Source: JAYFNU01 sp964622315 | GTDB lineage: Bacteria > Bacillota > Clostridia > Oscillospirales > Ruminococcaceae | Length of the DNA stretch: 19,295 nucleotides | Assembly (NCBI GenBank): GCA_964622315.1 | Contig: CAZUOY010000033.1 | Coordinates: forward strand, 1-19,295 | Reading direction: 5' to 3' | Shown: one piece after another, positions 13,626-19,295 of the stretch | Position numbering within the stretch: the first letter of the stretch is position 1 | Layout: each line of letters opens with the position of its first letter | Notes under the pieces: generated by a model | The model's database searches: none | What the model saw: the letters and a program-made list of their open reading frames with translations, nothing else | Told to the model about the DNA's origin: nothing | Translations under genes and position numbers: made by a program

Positions 13626-15401
13626 ATGCTGGAGTATCCCTTTGACAGCGCGCAAATTATGCAAAGCAAACGCGCGCTTAAAAAAGAACTGCTGAAAAAC
13701 GAGGGCTTGCTTGAGAAGCGGGTGGCTGTGCTTTCCGGCACGACGATAGGCGAAATTAAGAATATTCTTGAGCTGTTCCTTCTCGACAACGGAATTAAGC
13801 CCGAGTTTTTTATCGGCGATTACGGAAGGTTCTTTGAGGACGTTGTCTTTGACGACGGCACGCTTGCCGACTTTAAGCCCGACGTAATCATTCTTAACAC
13901 AAGCCTTCACAACATAGAGCCTATGGTTTCGGCGGGAGATTCCGCCGAGGTCTGCGACCATAAACTGGAGACTGCTTTTTCACGCTTCAAAAAGGTATAC
14001 GACACGGCGGCAAAATTCGGTTGCGCGGTTATTGCAAACAACTTTGAATACCCGCTCGTTCGAGTAATGGGTAACTACGAGGCTGTCTCGCCCTCTGGCA
14101 AGGTGCGCTTTGTCCGCCGTTTAAACGAGCTTCTTGCAGATTATGCCGAGGGGCACAAGGGCTTTTATATCAACGATTACAACTACCTTTCGGCTCGCTA
14201 CGGACTCGACCTTTTCAGTGACCCGTCCTACTATAATTCCTACAAGTATTCAATCGCGCCCGACGCTATTCCCTACCTTTGTCATTCACTCGCCTCTATA
14301 ATAAAATCCATCTTCGGAAAGAATAAAAAGGCGCTTATGCTCGACCTTGACAACACCCTTTGGAGCGGCGTTATCGGAGACGACGGCGTTGAGGGCATAG
14401 TTCTCGGCACCGAAAGCCCCACGGGCATAGCTCACCTTGATTTACAGCGCTACGCAAAGGAGCTTTCAGGAATAGGCGTTATTCTCGGTGTTTGCTCAAA
14501 GAATGAGGAGGCGGCGGCAAAAAGCGGTTTTACCCACCCGTCGTCAATATTAAGGGAAAGCGATTTCCTCAGCTTCCGAGCAAACTGGGACCCGAAGCCG
14601 CTTAACCTCCAAGCAAGTGCAAAACAGCTCAATATCGGCGTTGATTCAATGGTTTTTGCCGACGACAACCCCGCCGAGCGCGAGATTGTGCGGCAAGCGG
14701 GGCTAAAAGTCAGCGTGCCTGAGCTTACCGCGGCGGAGCGCTTCGCGGACGTTATCTCAGCGGGCGGCTATTTTGAAGTAACCTCCCTTACAGCAGACGA
14801 CGTTAAGCGCGCCGAAATGTATAAACAAAACGCCCTTCGCGAGGCGGAGGAGCAAAGCTTCTCCGATTACGGCGAGTATCTGCGGTCTCTCAATATGAAG
14901 GGCTATTTCGGTCCCTTTACCGAAAGCCGACTTGAGCGCATAACCGCGCTTGCGAATAAGACCAACCAGTTTAATCTGACCACCCGCCGTTACACGGAAA
15001 AAGAGATGAAGGAGCGCACGTGCGGCGACCGCTTTATTACCCTTTACGGACGGCTTGAGGATAAGTTCGGCGACAACGGTATCGTCGCGGAAATAGTCGG
15101 CGAAAAGAAGGACGACGTTCTTGATATAGAGCTTTGGGTGATGAGCTGCAGAGTATTCAAGCGGGAGCTGGAGTTTGCCATGTTCGATACGCTCGTGTCG
15201 CTTGCAAAGCAAGCCGGAATTAAAACCATTACGGGAAGCTATCTTGAAACGGCAAAGAATGTAATAGTTAAGGATTATTACGGCTCGCTCGGCTTTATCA
15301 AGACCGAGCAAAACGGGACTGACAGCCGTTGGAGCTTCACCGTTCCCGATATTTACGAAAATAAAAATTCAGCAATAGAGGTGCACTATGAACAGAACTG
15401 A
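13626..15401 (+). CDS. FkbH-like protein: HAD domain with a C-terminal GNAT-like domain
   Basis: 591 residues. The N-terminal third (1-230) resembles the extra domain of long FkbH proteins. The HAD domain follows: LDLDNTLW (D240, D242), S291 in GVCSKN, K324 in DPKPLNL, and FADDNPAER (D346, D347). The last part (about 440-580) has the ALANKTNQFNLTTRRY stretch and GNAT-like fold usual in the family. FkbH proteins of polyketide clusters dephosphorylate 1,3-bisphosphoglycerate and load the glyceryl group on an acyl carrier protein. The next gene here is an ACP that overlaps by 14 bases, which fits that job. It is the first gene of a five-gene operon with a strong promoter. Confidence 0.88.
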   Translation: MLEYPFDSAQIMQSKRALKKELLKNEGLLEKRVAVLSGTTIGEIKNILELFLLDNGIKPEFFIGDYGRFFEDVVFDDGTLADFKPDVIILNTSLHNIEPMVSAGDSAEVCDHKLETAFSRFKKVYDTAAKFGCAVIANNFEYPLVRVMGNYEAVSPSGKVRFVRRLNELLADYAEGHKGFYINDYNYLSARYGLDLFSDPSYYNSYKYSIAPDAIPYLCHSLASIIKSIFGKNKKALMLDLDNTLWSGVIGDDGVEGIVLGTESPTGIAHLDLQRYAKELSGIGVILGVCSKNEEAAAKSGFTHPSSILRESDFLSFRANWDPKPLNLQASAKQLNIGVDSMVFADDNPAEREIVRQAGLKVSVPELTAAERFADVISAGGYFEVTSLTADDVKRAEMYKQNALREAEEQSFSDYGEYLRSLNMKGYFGPFTESRLERITALANKTNQFNLTTRRYTEKEMKERTCGDRFITLYGRLEDKFGDNGIVAEIVGEKKDDVLDIELWVMSCRVFKRELEFAMFDTLVSLAKQAGIKTITGSYLETAKNVIVKDYYGSLGFIKTEQNGTDSRWSFTVPDIYENKNSAIEVHYEQN

Positions 15402-15630
15402 AATAACCGAGAAGGTAACAGAAATTTTCCGCGAAATTTTTGACGATGACGAGCTTGTAATTAGCGGCGAGACCACCGCCAACGACATTGAGGACTGGGA
15501 CAGTCTTGAACAGATTAATATCCTTGTGGCTATCGAAAAAGCGTTTTCAATCAAGTTTTCCGTCTCTGAGGTCGAGGGGCTTCGCAATGTAGGCGAAATG
15601 CTCGACCTAATCGAACGCAAGCTTAAATGA
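15388..15630 (+). CDS. Acyl carrier protein
   Basis: 80 residues, acidic, one carrier domain. Ser39 in W-D-S-L is the phosphopantetheine attachment site. Its start lies inside the fkbH-like gene, preceded by GAGGTG, and its stop overlaps the start of the MaoC gene by four bases, so it is coupled to both. It is too far from the fatty-acid synthesis genes usual around acpP to be the housekeeping carrier; it likely serves the enzymes of this operon. Confidence 0.93.
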   Translation: MNRTEITEKVTEIFREIFDDDELVISGETTANDIEDWDSLEQINILVAIEKAFSIKFSVSEVEGLRNVGEMLDLIERKLK

Positions 15631-16043
15631 ACAGCTATAAGTTGAGCGACATTAAAGTTGGCCTTACCGAGAGCTTTTCTCAGACAATTACCGAAGCGGC
15701 TCTTGATAAATTCCGAGAAATATCGGGCGACATAAACCCGCTTCACACGGACACGGAATTTGCGAAGGCCCACGGCTTTGACAGCAAGGTGGTTTTCGGA
15801 ATGCTTACCACCTCGCTTTACAGCACCCTTGTCGGAGTTTATCTTCCCGGCGAGCATTGCCTTCTTCAGCAGGTCAGCGTAAAATTTAAAAAACCTGTGT
15901 TTGTCAACGACACGCTTACCGTAATCGGAACGGTAAGCGAAGTAAACGATACCTTTAGGCGGGTTATAATTAAAGCTAAGACCGTTAACCAGCACGGAAT
16001 AACTGTGAACAGCGCGACGATAGTAACGGGTATAATCGACTAA
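15627..16043 (+). CDS. MaoC-like dehydratase/hydratase
   Basis: 138 residues, one hot-dog fold domain. The signature S-G-D-I-N-P-L-H (33-40) contains the catalytic pair D35 and H40 of (R)-specific enoyl hydratases. These enzymes add water to, or remove it from, a 3-hydroxyacyl thioester. Next to an ACP and a short-chain reductase, it probably works on an ACP-bound acyl group. It starts with a four-base overlap (ATGA) with the ACP gene. Confidence 0.92.
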   Translation: MNSYKLSDIKVGLTESFSQTITEAALDKFREISGDINPLHTDTEFAKAHGFDSKVVFGMLTTSLYSTLVGVYLPGEHCLLQQVSVKFKKPVFVNDTLTVIGTVSEVNDTFRRVIIKAKTVNQHGITVNSATIVTGIID

Positions 16044-16059
16044 TGGCAAGGAGACGGCG

Positions 16060-16788
16060 ATGAGTGAGAAGGAACGCATAACTTTAGTAGTCGGAGCAGA
16101 CAGCGATATCGGCTGTGAAATTATCAAGGGGCTTTCGGGCACCGTGGTGGCGCACTATTGTATGTATGAGGAAAAGCTCGCCTGTCTTTCAAAGGACGGA
16201 CGAAAAATTATTGCTGTAAAGGGCGACCTTTCTTCCTTAGAAGGAATTAACGCCTTTATCGGCGAGCTTTCGGCTCTTGGGCTTGAAATTGACAGCCTGG
16301 TACACCTTCCCGCCGCGCCCGCTGTTCCGACTCGTTTTCGAGACTTTGACGAAGCACGTTTTCTTCGCGACTTCAATATATCCACACTAAGCGCGGCTCT
16401 TATAGCGCGAGCCCTTCTTCCCGCCATGGCTAAGCGCAGATTCGGACGCGCGATTTTTATGCTCACCTCTTATAACCTCGGCGTACCGCCTAAGTTTTTG
16501 ACAAGCTATATCGTCTGTAAGTATTCCCTTGAGGGACTTATGAAATCCCTCGCGGCGGAGTACGCGCCTAAGGGCATAACGGTAAACGGCATCGCTCCCT
16601 CTATGGTTGAAACAAAGTTTCTCTCAGGCCTATCAGACCTTTCGGTGGAGCAAAGCGCAAATGCCAACCCCACCGGACGGAATGCGACGCCTTCAGATAT
16701 CGCGCCTACGGTGCTTCATCTTTTGTCCGAGAGCAGCGAATATATTACAGGTGCCGTTTTGCCTATAACAGGCGGGAGTGTGTTTTAA
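16060..16788 (+). CDS. Short-chain dehydrogenase/reductase, FabG-like
   Basis: 242 residues. The NAD(P) loop is G12-A-D-S-D-I-G18; the catalytic set is N106, S137, Y150 and K154 (YIVCK), all present. The usual NNAG motif is changed to LPAAP (83-87). ITGGSVF at the C-terminus is typical of FabG-type 3-oxoacyl reductases. In this operon it likely reduces an ACP-bound ketoacyl group. AAGGAGA precedes the ATG, 16 bases after the MaoC stop. Confidence 0.92.
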   Translation: MSEKERITLVVGADSDIGCEIIKGLSGTVVAHYCMYEEKLACLSKDGRKIIAVKGDLSSLEGINAFIGELSALGLEIDSLVHLPAAPAVPTRFRDFDEARFLRDFNISTLSAALIARALLPAMAKRRFGRAIFMLTSYNLGVPPKFLTSYIVCKYSLEGLMKSLAAEYAPKGITVNGIAPSMVETKFLSGLSDLSVEQSANANPTGRNATPSDIAPTVLHLLSESSEYITGAVLPITGGSVF

Positions 16789-16789
16789 A

Positions 16790-17797
16790 ATGGGTTTCAA
16801 TATTGACAGACTAGAGGAAAGTGAGCTTTCGGCTTTTCGCGAGTTTTGCGAGCTGAATTGGGGCGAGAAGCACCCGCTCATACATAACGACGAGATGTTT
16901 TCCTTTTACTATCGGCGGGGCGAACTGATAAATTTCGTCCGTGCGATAGACGAGGAGACGGGCGAAATACGAAGCGTCGCGGGCTTCATTCTCGCGAACG
17001 AGAGTGAAACGCCTGATATATGGATTTCGTATGTTCTCTCAAAGAAGGGCGCTTCGCTCAACCTCGGCTTAAAGCTAATAGAATATATCAAAACAATTAC
17101 TAACGCCCGCTCACTCGGAGTAAATAATATAAGAAAAAAAATCTTCGGCTTTTACGGCTTTTTGGGTTACACGGCGGGAACCGTGGGGCACTACTACCGT
17201 CTTAATCCCGAACGTGCGGGCAGTTATCAGCTGTGCCGAGTGAAGGACGAAGAAGCTCTGCCTATCACACGCGGCGACGCGGAGTTTTTCCAAATAAACA
17301 CCGAAAAGGAGCTTGACTGCTTTGGGTTTGAAGCTTACTGTCAACTTAAACCATTTAAGGATAGGCGCTACGTCGAGCACCGATTTTTCGAAAACCCGTG
17401 GCTTAACTACGAGGTCTTCGGAGCCGCTCGAAACGGTGTCACGTTCGCGTTGTTTGTTCTTCGAACGCTCGAACACGAGGGGTATTCTGTGCTTCGGCTT
17501 GTCGACTTTATCGGAGAAAGGCAAGAGTTTTACCTCCTCGGAGAGCTGCTTGACAAGCTCGCAAGAGAACGAGGAGCCGATTTCAGCGACGCCTACGGTT
17601 TTGGAATAGACGACGCTCTTTTTGAAAAGGCGGGCTTTACAAAACGTAAGGCTGATGATGAAAATATAATTCCAGACTATCTGCAACCGCCGTTATTTGA
17701 AAATGTCGATTTCTATGCCGTTTCGGACGGCAGCGACTATTGGGTTCTTCGAGCCGACGGCGACCAAGACCGCCCTAACCTTGCGGCTATACTGTGA
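16790..17797 (+). CDS. GNAT-like acyltransferase, unassigned
   Basis: 335 residues from ATG 16790, two bases after the SDR stop codon. A GTG at 16778 is rejected because it overlaps the best ribosome binding site, GCGGGAG (16772-16778). I do not see a full diagnostic motif. The N-terminal half (residues 13-130) has the layout of GNAT proteins found in surface-polysaccharide clusters: EFCELNWGEKHPL, HNDEMFSFYY, an AGFIL strand and IWISYVLSKKG. The second half may be a repeat of the fold. Its position as last gene after ACP, MaoC and SDR suggests it moves the finished acyl group to an amine or alcohol acceptor; this is inference. Confidence 0.7.
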   Translation: MGFNIDRLEESELSAFREFCELNWGEKHPLIHNDEMFSFYYRRGELINFVRAIDEETGEIRSVAGFILANESETPDIWISYVLSKKGASLNLGLKLIEYIKTITNARSLGVNNIRKKIFGFYGFLGYTAGTVGHYYRLNPERAGSYQLCRVKDEEALPITRGDAEFFQINTEKELDCFGFEAYCQLKPFKDRRYVEHRFFENPWLNYEVFGAARNGVTFALFVLRTLEHEGYSVLRLVDFIGERQEFYLLGELLDKLARERGADFSDAYGFGIDDALFEKAGFTKRKADDENIIPDYLQPPLFENVDFYAVSDGSDYWVLRADGDQDRPNLAAIL

Positions 17798-17801
17798 CAA
17801 A

Positions 17802-17834
17802 AGCCCGAGACGTTAAACCGTCTCGGGCTCTTTT
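17802..17834. terminator. Bidirectional terminator between the ACP operon and the sugar kinase
   Basis: A perfect 11-bp stem (17802-17812 with 17819-17829), followed on the plus strand by CTTTTTGCTTTTTT and on the minus strand by TTTGTCACAG after T. It lies between two convergent genes and probably serves both. Confidence 0.88.
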
Positions 17835-17841
17835 TGCTTTT

Positions 17842-18828
17842 TTATCTTCCTGCGTCTTCAATCAAACGCTCAACCTCGTTTCTTTCGGGCATAGCGAGCA
17901 GCGCCCCCTTGCGGGTGGTAACTATGCTTGCGGCGGCGTTAGCGAAACGCAGAGCTTCTTGAAGCCTCGCATTATCAAGCCCCTTCAATCCGCAGCTTAA
18001 CACAGCGTCTAAACAACAGCCGAAGAAGGTGTCCCCGGCACCGGTGGTGTCCACGGTTTTGTCGGTCAGAAAAGCCTTCTCAAAAACACTGATGGTCTCT
18101 TTAAAGGCATAGCTTCCCTTTGCCCCGCAGGTGATAAATATTAGCTTCAATTGAGGAAAGCGTCGCCTTAGCGCCACCGCCGCAGGTTCGGCGTTCGCTT
18201 CGCCTAAAAGAAATTCCGCCTCGTCATCGGATATTTTCAGTATGTCACAATGCTCACAGCCCCAGCTCATCTCGGCGCGCGCCCTTTCTGCGCTCTCCCA
18301 AAGCATAAGCCTTAAATTCGGGTCGAAGGAGATAAGCGCACCCGCCGTCTTCGCTTCGCCTACGGCGGCTCTCGTCGCGGTGCGTGAAGGCTCACTCGTT
18401 GAGGAAAGTGTTCCGAAATGGAACACGCGACAATCACCTATCGGCGCGGAAGCCGTCTCCTCGGCGCGAAGCATCATATCAGCGCCCGGATTTCTGTAAA
18501 AGGAAAAGTTTCTTTCTCCGCGTTCATCGGTATTGACAAAGGCAAGGGTTGTGCCAACCCTTTCGTCAAAAACTATTCCGCTCGCGTCAATTCCGGCTTT
18601 CGAAACCGTATTTGCCAGCATATGCCCGAAGCTGTCGTCGCCGACCTTACCGATAAAAGCAGTCTTTCTTCCAAGCCGTGAAAGCATTGAAAGCAGGTTG
18701 CACGGCGCGCCGCCCGGACACGCCTCGTAAAGCCCGTTTCCCTGCTCGCTTTCTCCGCAGAGCGGAAAATCCACAAGCAGCTCGCCGAGCGCGGTAACGT
18801 CAAAGCTTTTTTCGTCTCTACCTTTCAT
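17842..18828 (-). CDS. PfkB-family sugar kinase, probably fructokinase
   Basis: 328 residues from ATG 18828; an adjacent GTG at 18831 is closer to AGGAGA and less likely. PfkB features are PGGAPCN (38-44), KVGDD (61-65), FDPNLR (168-173) and the catalytic DTTGAGD (260-266, Asp266). The FDPNLR and GELLVDF (15-21) patterns are those of fructokinases, which make fructose 6-phosphate from fructose and ATP. A related ketohexose or ribose analogue cannot be ruled out. It is a single-gene unit with a good promoter; no transporter or hydrolase for the sugar lies nearby. Confidence 0.9.
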   Translation of the reverse strand: MKGRDEKSFDVTALGELLVDFPLCGESEQGNGLYEACPGGAPCNLLSMLSRLGRKTAFIGKVGDDSFGHMLANTVSKAGIDASGIVFDERVGTTLAFVNTDERGERNFSFYRNPGADMMLRAEETASAPIGDCRVFHFGTLSSTSEPSRTATRAAVGEAKTAGALISFDPNLRLMLWESAERARAEMSWGCEHCDILKISDDEAEFLLGEANAEPAAVALRRRFPQLKLIFITCGAKGSYAFKETISVFEKAFLTDKTVDTTGAGDTFFGCCLDAVLSCGLKGLDNARLQEALRFANAAASIVTTRKGALLAMPERNEVERLIEDAGR

Positions 18829-18849
18829 CACCGTTCTCCTTTTATACTC

Positions 18850-18878
18850 ACATTACACTTTGACATTTTTCTTGTCAA
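18850..18878 (-). promoter_or_regulatory. Promoter of the sugar kinase gene
   Basis: Minus strand: a perfect TTGACA (18873-18878), a 17-base spacer and TAATGT (18850-18855). A second TGTCAA-type hexamer (18860-18865) forms an inverted repeat with the -35 box, spaced by seven bases, which may be chance. Nothing else is recognised between 18879 and 19005. Confidence 0.65.
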
Positions 18879-19005
18879 CTGATGAGCCGTCTTTACACGA
18901 ATTTTCCAAGCGGTTCTGTTTCACTCAAGCCTTCTAAACAAATCATTTTACTCTAAAAAAATCTTATATGTGTAATCTTGTTTTTCGTCAGGCGTACCAA
19001 ATAAA

Positions 19006-19029
19006 AAAGAGCCGAAATATCGGCTCTTT
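19006..19029 (-). terminator. Terminator of ppdK
   Basis: A perfect 10-bp stem (19006-19015 with 19020-19029), loop of four, followed on the minus strand by TTTATTTGG. It begins ten bases after the ppdK stop codon. Confidence 0.85.
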
Positions 19030-19038
19030 CTTTTCTTT

Positions 19039-19295
19039 TTAGCGGGGGTTCTTTATTTGTGCCTGTGCCGCCGCAAGACGAGCTATCGGAACACGGAAGG
19101 GTGAGCAGGAAACATAGTTGAGTCCCGTGTTGTGGCAGAACTCCACCGAGGCGGGGTCGCCGCCGTGCTCGCCGCAGATGCCGAGCTTAATGTCGGGGCG
19201 GGCTTTCTTTCCGAGCTCGCAGGACATTTTAATTAGCTTGCCTACGCCGTTCTGGTCAAGTCTTGCGAACGGGTCGCTCTCGTAAATCTTCTTAG
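19039..19295 (-). CDS. ppdK: Pyruvate, phosphate dikinase, C-terminal end (partial)
   Basis: About 85 codons of the C-terminus; the rest lies beyond the window. The visible part reads through GICGEHGGDP, SVEFCH and GLNYVSCSPFRVPIARLAAAQA-like family sequence, with the catalytic cysteine in S-C-S-P-F. The enzyme interconverts pyruvate, ATP and phosphate with phosphoenolpyruvate, AMP and pyrophosphate, a usual glycolytic or gluconeogenic step in Clostridia. The full protein is usually about 870-880 residues. The frame is open to base 19295. Confidence 0.95.
   Translation of the reverse strand, partial: KKIYESDPFARLDQNGVGKLIKMSCELGKKARPDIKLGICGEHGGDPASVEFCHNTGLNYVSCSPFRVPIARLAAAQAQIKNPR

Noticed and set aside
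14757..15311. 184-residue open frame antisense to the FkbH-like gene
   Set aside because: No ribosome binding site or recognisable domain; it lies wholly opposite a conserved coding region.
18873..18905. CTGATGA followed by CGAA, like a hammerhead ribozyme core
   Set aside because: The bases between cannot form stem II, the second core reads GAAT rather than GAAA, and no stem III partner was found.

Overview
The window looks like chromosomal DNA from an anaerobic Clostridia-type Firmicute, most likely a gut lineage near the Oscillospirales or Christensenellales. This rests on AGGAGG-type ribosome binding sites, sigma-A promoters of TTGACA/TATAAT form, short intrinsic terminators after almost every unit, a transketolase split into two genes, and pyruvate phosphate dikinase. 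The lineage is inferred; no rRNA or tRNA is present. No mobile element, CRISPR array or phage gene was seen.

Layout. 1-24 is the 5' end of an unidentified minus-strand gene with its promoter. 260-383 holds a tandem bipartite hairpin repeat that also acts as the terminator of the next genes. 379-2923 (minus) carries a lipoprotein of unknown function, a degenerate LytR-CpsA-Psr-like membrane protein and a membrane-anchored metallophosphoesterase. 3045-4490 (plus) is a strong promoter, a 40-codon leader ORF, four mutually exclusive RNA pairing segments ending in a terminator, and an MFS efflux-type transporter: a complete-looking ribosome-mediated attenuator. 4625-6366 is the split transketolase. 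6490-7347 is an AraC-type regulator with a GyrI-like effector domain that probably begins at an ATA codon.

7449-8580 is a divergent pair: a zinc-ribbon membrane protein and a 74-residue XRE repressor, whose back-to-back promoters each carry a related operator, one being a perfect 30-bp palindrome. 8633-11168 (minus) has upp and a secreted lipoprotein flavoreductase with a covalent-FMN motif. 11262-12515 is a PlsC-type acyltransferase with a zinc-ribbon extension, convergent with and overlapping a membrane-anchored alpha/beta hydrolase. 13626-17797 is a tight five-gene operon: FkbH-like protein, acyl carrier protein, MaoC dehydratase, SDR reductase and a GNAT-like protein. It appears to build a small ACP-bound acyl group and pass it to an unknown acceptor, with no ketosynthase or glycosyltransferase in view. 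The window closes with a PfkB sugar kinase and the C-terminus of ppdK, both minus strand.

The strongest candidates for something new are the leader-peptide attenuator in front of the MFS gene, the five-gene ACP cassette, and the XRE/zinc-ribbon divergent switch.
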